Positions 8,829-18,360 of a stretch of DNA of 64,000 nt are shown here, in pieces. The notes beneath the pieces were generated by a model. The model had not been told where the DNA came from. It saw only the letters and a list, made by a program, of their open reading frames with translations, and did no database searches. The stretch covers positions 1 to 64,000 of the forward strand of contig NZ_JARXZC010000028.1 in the NCBI RefSeq assembly GCF_029894335.1. Direction: 5' to 3'. Each line of letters begins with the position of its first letter. The first letter of the stretch is position 1. This stretch comes from Kitasatospora sp. MAP5-34. Lineage in GTDB: Bacteria; Actinomycetota; Actinomycetes; Streptomycetales; Streptomycetaceae. The position numbers and the translations under genes are program-made.

Positions 8829-9104
8829 CAAGAACCCCCCGGGTTGACGGAAACGCAAGAAACCCGTCCGACAGACAGCCGGACGGGTCGCTGGGATTCT
8901 AGGGCTGGTTTAACTCGAAAGAAAGGACTTTTTAAGAATCCTTGGCTGGTGATGCATGTCACGCAGTGTAGGAATCCAGGCATTCTCCACAACTCGGACG
9001 CTGTCGCGGTAAATGCCTTTCCGGACCAACCATTTGTTCTGTCAGCATGCGTCTGGACTCTGCTTTCTTACCGTTCATCAGCACGCACTCTGGGGGATCT
9101 TCGC
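8829..9104. promoter_or_regulatory. Divergent promoter region between RHS copy 1 and the DNRLRE-LamG gene
   Basis: This 276-bp spacer is AT-richer than its flanks. Reading toward the RHS gene, a TAGAAT box (8896-8901 on the plus strand as ATTCTA) sits in a context also present upstream of RHS copy 2 (AGCCC(C)TAGARTCC). It is followed by a leader hairpin ACCCGTCC / GGACGGGT at 8862-8888 and the GGGGGG ribosome binding site. Toward the LamG gene, GGGGGA lies before the ATG at 9105. The TAGAAT box is proposed as a -10 element; no clear -35 was identified. Confidence 0.5.
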
Positions 9105-12100
9105 ATGCCTGCACGGCCGTACATATCCGGTCATAGACGCTGCCGTACACGACTCCGTCTGGCTGCGGCCGTCGTTGTCCTCGGCCTGGCGGCCTCCCTG
9201 AACACCCCGCTCGCGTTCGCCGATGACGTGCCGAGCGCGGAGACCATCGCGGCGCAGGACGCCGCCCACGCCGGCGAGCTTCCGCCTCCCACCGCCGTCC
9301 AGCAGGCCATCGCTACCGCGAAGTCGACCGGCACCAAGGTCGCCATCGACTCGCTCGCCACCGAGTACAGCGAGACCTACGCGACGACCGACGGGCACGT
9401 GTCGCAGACCCTGCACCCGGACCAGCAGCGGATCAAGAAGAACGGCGCGTGGGCCGCCCTCGACGCGACGCTGGTGGCGAACCCGGACGGTTCCTACTCC
9501 CCCGCGCAGCTCCGAGCGGACTCGCCCTCTCCAACGGCGGCAGCGACCAACTCGCCACACTGACCGGACCGAACGGCCAGCAACTCGGACTGACCTCGCC
9601 GTTCCCGCTGCCGGCCCCGACGGCCAGCGGTAACTCGCTGCTCTACGACGTGGCGCCCGACACCACGTTGAAGGTCACCGCCACGAAGTTCGGCGGCCTG
9701 TCGACCGTCATCATCCTGAAGACCGCTGCCGCCGCCGCGAATCCCGCCCTGAAGAAGCTTCACTTCGGTACGACCACCAACGGTGTCACCGTCAAGGCGG
9801 ACGCGGCCAACAACATCACTGCCGCAGCGGCAGACGGAACGACGCTGTGGCACGCGCCCGCGCCGCAGATGTGGGACAGCACCCCTTCCACCACGTCGCC
9901 GGTCCAGGCGCAGGCACGCTCGGCACCGCGCACGGCCAAGGCCGCTGCGAAGTCCTCGCGGCTCTCGAGGTCCTCCGCAGCCGACTCCGGCAGCAGCCCG
10001 CACGCCGAAAGCACCGCCGACGGCCCCGGTACCGGCGCCCGCGTCGCCGTCATGCCCGTCCAGACGGACGCCACCGGCATCAACCTGAGCACCGACCAGG
10101 ACATCCTCAGCAAGGGCACCGGGCCCTGGTTCATCGACCCGGCCTGGATCGCCGACTCACGCGGCGTCAACCTCTGGAACTGGGTGCAGTCCGCGCACCC
10201 TGACGAGAACAACGACAACCGGCAGGGCGATGCCGACAGCGACCACCCGGGCATCGGCACCTGCGGAACCTCCTACCCGAACGGCGGCAGCTGCTCAACC
10301 CAGTCGACGTACCACACCTACTACCGTTTCGACCTGTCCGGCCTCGGCGGAGCCGTCATCAACTCGGCCACCCTGAACCTGCAGGAGTACGTCTCCGCCG
10401 ACTGGTCGTGCGACACCACCTACGGCATCGATGCCTACCGCACCGACTCCGTCGCCAACGGCACCACCTGGTCGAACGAACCCACCTGGCGTGAGTCCCA
10501 GGGGACCGACAACGTGGGCGGCTCGGGCGCCACCGGCTCTGCCTGTCACGACAACGTGCCGTTCCAGTTCAACGTCACCGGCGCGGTCTCCTCACAGGCC
10601 GGGGGCTCGGTCACCTTCGGCCTCCGTGCCGACGACGAGTCGAACCCCTACGCCTTCAAACGCCTCACCTACCAGCCCAGCCTGAGCATCCAGTACGACA
10701 GGTACCCTGCGGTCCCCACCGGCCTGCACACCGGTCCGATCACACCCAGGACCCTGTCCAACCCCGACATCGAGTCCTGCGGCAACGGCCCGGTCTCCAG
10801 CTACGGGTGGATCACCAGCGACAGCGTCCAACTGCAGTCCACCCTCACCTCGCCCGGCCCGAACGTGCTGAACGAGTGGGTGAACATCTGGGACAACACC
10901 AACGGCGGAAAGCAGGTCACCACCGGCTGGAGCGGCACGGTCCCCAGCGGGGGTACGGCGAGCTACCAGCTCCCCGCCAAATCGCTCCAGAACGGCCACG
11001 TCTACGGCTGGGAGGCCTTCGCCAACGACGGCATCCTCTTCAGCCCGAAAACCGGGGTCTGCCACTTCAGCGTCGACCTGTCCGCACCCACCCTCACGGT
11101 CCGCCCCACGATAGATGTCACGACCGGTCAGCTCCCGCCGTCCGGGAACGGCCAGACCACCAACGTCCCCGTCGGCGGCACCGGCTACCTCCCCGTCACC
11201 GCCGACGACCCGGCTCCCGGCGCGGGTCTCGTGTCCTCCGGGCTCGCCTACCTGCGCTGGACCTACGACCCGCACCCGGCCGCCAACGTGGGATGGGTGA
11301 CCCCGAACAACTCCAAGTGGGTCACCCCCGCCGGACTGATGGTCAGTCCGAAACACTGGGGCACCAACGTCGTCTACATCCAGGCCGAGGACAACGCCGG
11401 CAACATCAGCCAGCCGTACCCGTACTCCTTCTACGTCCCCTGGACACCCTCACCCCTTGCCTATGGCGACGTTTCCGGCGACGGCCACCCCGACATCCTC
11501 GCGGCCGACCCCAACACGGGCGACCTCCTCGACTACGGCCAGGGCATCACCTTCACCGCGCCCAGGACCGGCGTCCCCACCGCCGGCGGATCCACGCTAC
11601 CCGGCCTCCAGGTGGCGGCCCCCGCCGCGAACGCGCCCGACAGCGGACACACCTGGAAGGACTACCACCTCACCCACCGCGGCTCGGTCTCACCACAGAA
11701 CCAGCTGGACGACCTCTTCGCCCACATCGACCCCACCCCCTCGGCACCGGCCGGCGGCGACGCCCTCTGGAACCTGACCAACAGCACCCAGACACCCGGC
11801 ACGTTCTACGGCGGTGCCAGCAGCGCCAGCCAGCTCTTCCGGCCCACCTGCGCCAACACCACCGCCAACCCGCATCCCGAGTGCCTGGACTACGGCAGCG
11901 TCGACAGTTGGTCGACCGTCAGCCAGATCACGCCCATCGGTTCGAGCAACGCCAAGCTGACCCCCACCGACAAGCCGGGGGACGCGACGGGCGTCCTCGC
12001 CGTCGAGAAGGGCAACCTCTGGTACTACCCGGCCGGTAACGGTGCCGCGGCCAACTCGAGCGGCAACCTCACGTTCTTCGGTCAGCCGGTCGAACTGGCC

Positions 12101-13153
12101 AAGGGCGGCTGGGACAACTTCGACCTCATGATCCCCGGAGACACGCTCTCCACCGGCCAACCCGCCCTCTGGGTCCGGGCCCGCAACAACGCCACCGGCG
12201 TCACGGCCGGCGACATCCTTCAGTACGCCCTCACCTTCGACAGCACCGGCTTCGTCGTGACCGGCATCACCCAGAAGCCCGCGACTCCCATCGACACGAA
12301 CATCACCACGCAGAACTGGCCCGTCGTCGGCGCCGTCGGCGACCTGACCGGCGACAACATCCCCGACCTCTGGGGCACCGGGCCGACCGGCCAGATCACC
12401 ACCTGGGCCGGCACCGCCACCGACCCCACCAACAAGACCAAGCTCACCGGCTTCACCCACCGGACCAACCAGTGGCTCCTCAACCCCAACACCAAAGCCA
12501 ACGACACCACCGGCAACAGCTCAGGCAACCCGGTGACCCCCGTCGGCGGAACCACGGCCTGGAGCCCCGACGCACCGGCCGGAACAGCCGTCACAGGCTC
12601 CGCCGCCCTCACCGGCACCGGCATCCTCGCCGCCACCGGACCAGCCCTCAACACCACCACCAGCTACAGCGTCAGTGCCTGGGCCAAGCTCGACAACAAG
12701 AACACCTGGCAGACCTTCGTGTCCCAAGCCGGCACCACCATGGGCAACTTCTACCTCCAGTACAACAAGACCCTGGACGCCTGGACCTTCCTCACCACCG
12801 CCTCCGACAAGGCCGGCGCCGCCCAGTACATCGCCCACAGCGACCCCAAGACGCTGCCCGTCACTCCAGGGCAGTGGACCCACCTGACCGGCACCTACGA
12901 CCTCAGCTACGACAGCAACAACATCGCCACCGGCACCGTCACCCTCTACGTCAACGGTCAGTTCGCAGGCTCGGCAGGCGTCTCCAACCCCACCGCCAAC
13001 ACCTGGGCCGCCACCGGACCACTGACCATCGGCGGCGTCCAGACCACCGGCGGAGCCGTCAACAACCAGACCACCGGCCACATCGCCGACGTCCGCGTCT
13101 ACCCCTACACCCTCACCAAGGACCAGGTCACCACCATCTACAACAACGAGTGA
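9105..13153 (+). pseudogene. Secreted DNRLRE / FG-GAP-like / LamG protein with one frameshift (copy 1)
   Basis: The ATG at 9105 follows GGGGGA and opens a Sec signal peptide (hydrophobic LRLAAAVVVLGLAASLNTPL). This frame stops at 9563, and homology resumes in another frame that runs to 13153. Adding one C to the C5 run at 9499-9503 joins the frames into SPRAAPSGLALSNGGS, matching SPKAASSDLTLSGGGS of the intact paralogue at 14001-18083. Restored length is about 1,349 residues against 1,360. Domains in order: conserved N-terminal region, DNRLRE-type domain (about 10170-10720), FG-GAP-like motifs (YGDVSGDGHPDI; VGDLTGDNIPDLW) and a C-terminal LamG jellyroll. It is likely cell-surface or matrix located and divergent from the RHS toxin. 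The lesion could be a real mutation, a switchable tract or a sequencing error. Confidence 0.8.
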
Positions 13154-13296
13154 CCCCACCGGCGCAGCCGTAACACCGGCCACAGACACACGCTCAACCA
13201 GCCAACATCCAGGGGACGATACCCATAGAAAAAGGACGCTGCTGGCAGTTCTGAGCCCTGGCATTCTGCCGGGACTGTCCGAAAACCTGACACTCC

Positions 13297-13334
13297 CATT
13301 CTGCCCCGTTGGAGCTTCCCAGCGGGGCAGAATG
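13297..13334. terminator. Hairpin terminator after the DNRLRE-LamG gene
   Basis: A 16-bp stem with one wobble pair, CATTCTGCCCCGTTGG against CCAGCGGGGCAGAATG, and a 6-nt loop. It lies 144 bp after the stop at 13153. The motif GCATTCTGCC also occurs once at 13261. Confidence 0.5.
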
Positions 13335-13705
13335 CTGTGCGGAGGGAGGTTCCTGGACGACCCCACCGACACCCCGGTGGCAGCTCGCGTGCCCGGAATG
13401 CCTGGTGGGGGTGTTCGCCAGCTTGGGGAACCGGGTTGTGGCTACTCTCCAGTAGAGGGAAGCCTTTGGGTGGGCGGCGAGGAGGGCCCTGATGGGCGCA
13501 CGGGGTGCGAGAGAGGCCCTGTTCTGAGAAGCCGTCAGCCGCTAGGGGTGTCCAAGGGGTGACCGGACACCTTCGGACGATCCGACATAGTCCGTCACAG
13601 TAGTCGCCGCGTCCAAGGCGCCATGCTGTGACGGAGGTTTGAAAGCGCTTCTGATCTGCGCGAACGTTGGATTCAGCGGCACGCGACGGCAGGGGCCATC
13701 ATGAC
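13335..13705. other. Gene-free spacer at the centre of the mirrored toxin locus
   Basis: No credible gene is seen; the one short open frame here has no recognisable product. The stretch holds an inverted repeat CCGTCACAG (13592-13600) / CTGTGACGG (13626-13634) with a 25-nt spacer and, just after it, a TGAAAGCGCTTC sequence resembling LacI-type operators. It leads directly into the tRNA-Lys 3' half. A site-specific recombination scar is possible, but no integrase gene is present. Confidence 0.4.
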
Positions 13706-13781
13706 AGCCCGTTAGGATGATTGTCCGATTTGCGGACTTTTAATCCGTAGGTTCAGGGTTCGAGCCCCTGGCGGCCCACCA
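13706..13781 (+). tRNA. tRNA-Lys(UUU)-like gene with an intact 3' half only; probable remnant or att site
   Basis: From 13732 the sequence is a canonical tRNA 3' half. The anticodon stem is GCGGA/TCCGT with loop CTTTTAA (anticodon TTT). The variable loop is 5 nt, the T-arm is CAGGG-TTCGAGC-CCCTG, and the 3' acceptor strand GCGGCCC is followed by A and an encoded CCA. The expected 5' acceptor GGGCCGC and a normal D-arm are absent: the 26 nt before the anticodon stem do not pair, and a GGGCC at 13693-13697 is about 13 nt too far upstream. This pattern fits the displaced tRNA 3' end left by an integrative element, so function as a tRNA is doubtful. Confidence 0.55.
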
Positions 13782-13793
13782 GATCAACTCTCG

Positions 13794-13840
13794 CGTGACG
13801 AAGGGCGTTCTCCCCTGTGGGGAGGACGCCCTTCGTCACG
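13794..13840. terminator. Strong bidirectional hairpin terminator
   Basis: A long stem: CGTGACGAAGGGCGT pairs with ACGCCCTTCGTCACG, and after a single-base internal loop (T opposite G) CTCCCC pairs with GGGGAG around TGT. It lies 13 bp after the tRNA CCA and downstream of the minus-strand gene ending at 14001, so it can serve both directions. Confidence 0.75.
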
Positions 13841-14000
13841 TTCGGCTCTGCGGCCGGGACTCGGGTGAGTCGACAGGATGCGGGCCGTATTGCTGCGCGA
13901 ACGGTGGTCACGAAGACCCCACCGGGGTGAGACGTAGACGGCTCGCCCCCCTTGCTTGCGCATGAGGGGCGAGCCGTCCGGATGGTGTGCTGGTGTCAGG

Positions 14001-17000
14001 TCACTGGTTCTGGAAGATCGTGCTGACCTGCTCCTTGGAGAGCGTGTACGGGTAGGTGGCGACACCGGCGATGTTGCCGGTGGTCTGGTTGCTGATGGCG
14101 CCGGTCGTGGTCCTGGCCCCGCCGATCGTCAGCGAGCCGGGAGCACTCCAAGTGGTGGTGGGGACGTTGGCGGTCCCGACCGCGACTCCGTTGACGTAGA
14201 GGGTGAGGAGGCCGTTACCGATGCCGACGCCGGGGTCGTAGGTGCCGACCAGGTGCGTCCACTGTGTGCTCAGTTTGCTGGAGTCGCTGTGGGCGATGTA
14301 CTGGGCCGCGCCGGTGCTGTCGGACGCGGTGGTGAGGAAGGCCCAGGCGTTCAGGCCCTTGTTGTACTGGAGGTAGAAGCCGCCCATGTTGGCGCCGGAC
14401 TGGGAGACGAAGGTCTGGTACGAGTTGAAGTTGTCGACCTTGACCCAGGCGCTGACGCTGAAGGTGCTGCCGGTGTTGAAGGCGGCGTTGCCGGTGGGAA
14501 GGATGCCACCGTCGAGGCGGGCGGAGCCGGGGAGGGCGGTGCCGGTGACCGGGGCCGTGCTCCACGAGACGTTGCCGGTGGGGTTGACCGGGCTGGCGTG
14601 GCCCGCGTCGTCCGTCGGGGTCGAGCCGCTGAGCAGCCACTGGTTCGTGCGCCTGGTGAAGCCGGTGACCGGGCCACGGACGGGCTTGTTGTTGGAGTCG
14701 AATCCGGTGACTGCGGCGACACCGCCCCAGGTGGTGATCTGGTTGGTGCCTGCGGCCCGGGCCCAGAGGTCGGGCACGTTGTCGCCGGTCAGGTCGCCGT
14801 CGGAGCCGATGAGCGGCCAGTTCTGGGGCGTCATGCCGCTGCCGATGCGGGTCGTCGGCGACTGGGTGATACCGGTGACGACGGTGTTGCCGGCGTCGAA
14901 GTTGAGCGCGAACTGGAGGATGTCACCGGATGCGACGGTACTGCCGTTGCCCTTGTTGGCCCGGACCCAGAGCGCGGGGTGGCCGGTTGCCAGCGTGTCG
15001 CCGGGGATCATCAGGTCGTAGTCGTTCCAGCCGCCTTTGGCGAGCTCGACCGGGGCGCCGAACTTCACAGGATTGCCGCTGGCGTTGGGCGGGGTGGAGC
15101 CGCTGCCCGCCGGGTAGTACCAGAGGTTGTCCTGCTGGACCACGAGGATGCCGGTGGCGTCTCCGCTCTTGTCACTCGGCGAGAGCTGCGACTTGCCGGA
15201 CCCGATGGGTGTGATCTGCCGGATGGTGGCCCAGCTGTCGATGTCGCCGTAGTCGTCGCACTGCTTCGGAGCGGCTGCTGTGGCGGCACAGTCGGGGCGG
15301 TAGAGCTGGGTGGGACCGGCGGAACCGCCGTAGAAGGTACCAGGGACGTCAGGGTTGTTGTCGATGTACCAGAGCGCGCCGCCGCCACCGCTGGGGGCTG
15401 CGGGAGTCGGGTCGATATGGGCGAACAGACCGTCGACCGGGTTCTCGGGCGAGGTCGAACCCCGGTGGGAGATGCGGTAGTCCTTCCAGGTGTGTCCGGT
15501 GCCGGGCGCGTTGGCGGCGCAGGCGGCGAACCGCAGACTGACCTGTGCGGAGCAACTGGGGGCAGGGCCACCGGCGCTGGGGGCGTTGAAGGTGATGGCC
15601 TGGTTGTAGTCGAGGAGGTCGCCGGTGTTGACGTCGGGAGCGAGGACGTCGGGGTGCCCGTCACCGGTGACATCGCCGTAGGCGAGTGGGGTCGGGACCC
15701 ACGGAACCCAGAAGGTATACGGGATTTCCTGGGTCTGGTTCCCCGCGCGGTCCTTGGCCTGGACGTAGACGGTGTTGGTGCCCCAGTGGGCCGCCTTCAC
15801 CGGGATCCCGGTGGTCGCGATGCTGACCGGCTTCCCGGAGGCGCCGGACACGTAGTCAGGCGCGACCCAGCCCCAGTTAGCAGCCGGGTTCGGGGCGTAG
15901 CTCACGCGAATGGCCGCCACGCCGGAGGCGAGCAGACCGGCGCCGGGGGCGGTGTCGGTGACGGAGAAGGGGATGTACCCGACCTGGCCCGCGCTGATAC
16001 CGGTCACCTGACCGTTGCCACTCGGGGGGAGCTGGGGATAGGTGCCCCCGACCGTGACCTTGTCGGACGTCTTGTTGACGCCGGGGAGGTGGACGGTGGG
16101 CGGGGAGTTGTCCACGGCGAAGTGGCAGACTGCGGTCTTGGCGCTGTAGGCGATGCCGTCGTTGGCGAAGGCCTCCCAGCCGTAGAAGTGGCCGTCCTGG
16201 AGGTAGTTGGCGGGTAGCTGGTAGCTTGCCACGCTGCCGTTGGAGACGAGGCTGCTCCAGCCGCTCTTGTCCGGAGAGGTCGGCACGGCGTTGTCCCAGA
16301 TGTGCGCCCAGATGTTCAGCTGGCCCTGGGCGTCGGAGTTGACGGTGGCCTGGAGTTGGGTGCTGTTGCCGGTGATCCAGCTGTAGCCGGACGGCGAACG
16401 TTCGTCACAGGACTCGTCCGTGGTGACCGTGTTGTTGACACTGACGAGCCGGGGCTCCACGGGGCCGGTGTGCGGCACGCTCGGAACCTTGGGGTACCGG
16501 TCGTAGGTGACCACGAGGGTGGGGCTGGCGTTGAAGTACTTGAGGGCGTTCTGGTTGCTCTCGCTGCCCCGGATGCCGATGTCCATGATGTTCCAGGACT
16601 GGGCTGCGGCGCTGGTCATTGCGTTGGTGACGTTCAGCGGCACGGGGACGTTGCCGTAGCAGCCCGTCTGCCCGGCGGCACCGGCCTGCGCGCTGGACTG
16701 GAAGGTGCCGCCGTCCGGCTGGTTGCCCCAGTAGGTGTTGTCGTCGATCCCGCTGAAGACGTATGCGCTGACGGTGTCGTTCCCCCCGCAGTCCCAGCTG
16801 GCGGTCGAGTACTCGTTGATGGTCAGAGTGGCGTTGTTGATGAGGGCGCCGTGCCACGCCTGGACGTTGAACTGGTAGTAGACCCGTTCGGCCACCTGAG
16901 GGATGCAGCTGTCGCCTGCCGCGCCGTAGTCGCCGCACAGCCCGACGCCCAGGTGGTTGGTGTCGATATTCGGGGTGTTGCCGTTGTGGTGGGTGTCGGG

Positions 17001-18083
17001 GCCGTCGTCGGAACGGACCCAGGCCCAGTTCTGCAGGCTGGGGGTGTCGCTGAGCCAGCTCGGGTCGATGTAGACGGGGTACCTGGTCCCCGGGTCGGTC
17101 AGGATGGCCTGACTCGGGACGAGGTCGACCGCGTTGTTGTCGGCGGTCGTCGGCATGGCGGCGACCTTGGCGTTGGCCCCGGGGCCGCTGGTGCTGCTGA
17201 CGGCGTCGGGTGCCGGGGGCGGGGTGGCACTCCGGTTGGCCGTCGAGCGCGGAGTCCGGGCGGGGGCCCCGGCCGGTGCCGCCGCCGGTGCCTCGGCGGC
17301 GTTGCTCGAATCCCACATGATCGGCGTGGGGGCGGAGAACACCCGCTTGCCGGTCCTGTCATCGAGAGCGCTGATGTTGCCCTTACTGTCGGCGCTGAGC
17401 TTCACGCCCTTGGCGGTGGTGGCCCAGTGCAGGGTCTTGAACGCCGGATTGGCCGCTGCAGCAGCGTTTTTGACGATGAGTACGGTGGAGAATCCGCCGC
17501 CCTTCGTCGCGGTGACCTTGAGGTCGACGCCTGGTGCTACGTTCGGGTAGAGGGCGCCGTTCCCGCTCGTCGTGGGCTTGGGCAGTGCGAACGGCGCGGC
17601 GATGGCGATCTGCTGACCGTTGGAGCCGGTCATGGTGGCCAGCGGGCCCGAGCCGCCACCCGACAGGGTGAGGTCGGAGGACGCGGCCTTCGGCGAGAGG
17701 GTGCCGTCGGCGTTGGCCGCGAGCGTCGCGTCGAGCCCTGCCCAGACGCCGTTTCGCTTCACGCGCTGGGCCTCGACCTGCCGACTCTCCTGGAGGTGGC
17801 CGGCCGGAGTTGCGACGGTTTCGGAGTACTCCGTGGTCAGGGAGGGGACAGGGATGTTCCGGCCGCTGGACTTGGCCTGTGCGATGGCCTTGTCGACCTC
17901 GGAGGCCGGCGGCAGGGTGGCGTGAGCCGCGTCGCGTGCGGCGATCGTGGCAGCGGTGGGGCTGCTGTCGGCGTGGGCGGCAACAGGCGTGGCCAGGGCT
18001 GCCGTCAGGCCGAGGAAGGCGACGGCAGCGGCCAGTCGGGGCGGACCGGGCCGCCGACGAAACGAGCGAGATGGTGAAGACAT
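14001..18083 (-). CDS. Secreted DNRLRE / FG-GAP-like / LamG protein (copy 2, intact)
   Basis: 1,360 residues. The ATG at 18083 is chosen because GGGGG lies 9 nt upstream and a Sec signal follows directly (MSSPSRSFRRRPG then LAAAVAFLGLTAALATPVAA). The layout matches copy 1: N-terminal region with conserved TEYSETVATPAGHLQ, a DNRLRE-type domain in the middle, FG-GAP-like segments YGDVTGDGHPDVL and DGDLTGDNVPDLW, and a C-terminal LamG/concanavalin jellyroll with QTFVSQSGANMGGFYLQYNK. It stands divergent from RHS copy 2 across a 277-bp spacer. The constant pairing suggests joint function at the cell surface, for instance anchoring or exposing the RHS shell or binding a target polysaccharide; this is inference. 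No catalytic motif was seen. Confidence 0.88.
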   Translation of the reverse strand: MSSPSRSFRRRPGPPRLAAAVAFLGLTAALATPVAAHADSSPTAATIAARDAAHATLPPASEVDKAIAQAKSSGRNIPVPSLTTEYSETVATPAGHLQESRQVEAQRVKRNGVWAGLDATLAANADGTLSPKAASSDLTLSGGGSGPLATMTGSNGQQIAIAAPFALPKPTTSGNGALYPNVAPGVDLKVTATKGGGFSTVLIVKNAAAAANPAFKTLHWATTAKGVKLSADSKGNISALDDRTGKRVFSAPTPIMWDSSNAAEAPAAAPAGAPARTPRSTANRSATPPPAPDAVSSTSGPGANAKVAAMPTTADNNAVDLVPSQAILTDPGTRYPVYIDPSWLSDTPSLQNWAWVRSDDGPDTHHNGNTPNIDTNHLGVGLCGDYGAAGDSCIPQVAERVYYQFNVQAWHGALINNATLTINEYSTASWDCGGNDTVSAYVFSGIDDNTYWGNQPDGGTFQSSAQAGAAGQTGCYGNVPVPLNVTNAMTSAAAQSWNIMDIGIRGSESNQNALKYFNASPTLVVTYDRYPKVPSVPHTGPVEPRLVSVNNTVTTDESCDERSPSGYSWITGNSTQLQATVNSDAQGQLNIWAHIWDNAVPTSPDKSGWSSLVSNGSVASYQLPANYLQDGHFYGWEAFANDGIAYSAKTAVCHFAVDNSPPTVHLPGVNKTSDKVTVGGTYPQLPPSGNGQVTGISAGQVGYIPFSVTDTAPGAGLLASGVAAIRVSYAPNPAANWGWVAPDYVSGASGKPVSIATTGIPVKAAHWGTNTVYVQAKDRAGNQTQEIPYTFWVPWVPTPLAYGDVTGDGHPDVLAPDVNTGDLLDYNQAITFNAPSAGGPAPSCSAQVSLRFAACAANAPGTGHTWKDYRISHRGSTSPENPVDGLFAHIDPTPAAPSGGGGALWYIDNNPDVPGTFYGGSAGPTQLYRPDCAATAAAPKQCDDYGDIDSWATIRQITPIGSGKSQLSPSDKSGDATGILVVQQDNLWYYPAGSGSTPPNASGNPVKFGAPVELAKGGWNDYDLMIPGDTLATGHPALWVRANKGNGSTVASGDILQFALNFDAGNTVVTGITQSPTTRIGSGMTPQNWPLIGSDGDLTGDNVPDLWARAAGTNQITTWGGVAAVTGFDSNNKPVRGPVTGFTRRTNQWLLSGSTPTDDAGHASPVNPTGNVSWSTAPVTGTALPGSARLDGGILPTGNAAFNTGSTFSVSAWVKVDNFNSYQTFVSQSGANMGGFYLQYNKGLNAWAFLTTASDSTGAAQYIAHSDSSKLSTQWTHLVGTYDPGVGIGNGLLTLYVNGVAVGTANVPTTTWSAPGSLTIGGARTTTGAISNQTTGNIAGVATYPYTLSKEQVSTIFQNQ

Positions 18084-18360
18084 GTCAGGGAGCCCCCGGA
18101 GTTGTACGCATGAGCGGTGTTGCAGCACGAGCGAAACGCATGCTTACAGACGTGGTTGCCGCCGCCGAAACGCTTTGGAGGGCCTGTGTCCGGCTTGTGG
18201 GGGTTAGGTAGCTTCTCTGGTTAATGTGACATAAATCACTAGATAAAGTGTTGATAAATATCCTAGGTATGTATGGAAAACAGCCCCTAGAGTCCGAGCG
18301 GCCCGATGTGACGAATTCCTCGGGCGAGCAGCTGTTGCTTCATCAGCCCGGGGGTTATTG
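18084..18360. promoter_or_regulatory. Divergent promoter region between DNRLRE-LamG copy 2 and RHS copy 2
   Basis: A 277-bp spacer, nearly the same length as the one in the mirrored pair. Toward the RHS gene a TAGAGT box (18288-18293) is followed by a leader hairpin GCCCGA / TCGGGC (about 18301-18326) and GGGGG before the GTG start. An AT-rich segment around 18220-18275 is the likely promoter core. Apart from these shared elements, the sequence differs from the copy 1 spacer. Confidence 0.5.

Noticed and set aside
13332..13562. 76-codon plus-strand frame in the central spacer
   Set aside because: No ribosome binding site, Gly/Arg-rich noise and overlap with the hairpin at 13297-13334.
13956..16217. 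753-codon plus-strand open frame opposite the DNRLRE-LamG gene
   Set aside because: Antisense shadow of the well-supported minus gene, with low-complexity Gly/Val/Arg composition; the continuation at 16302-18077 is of the same kind.
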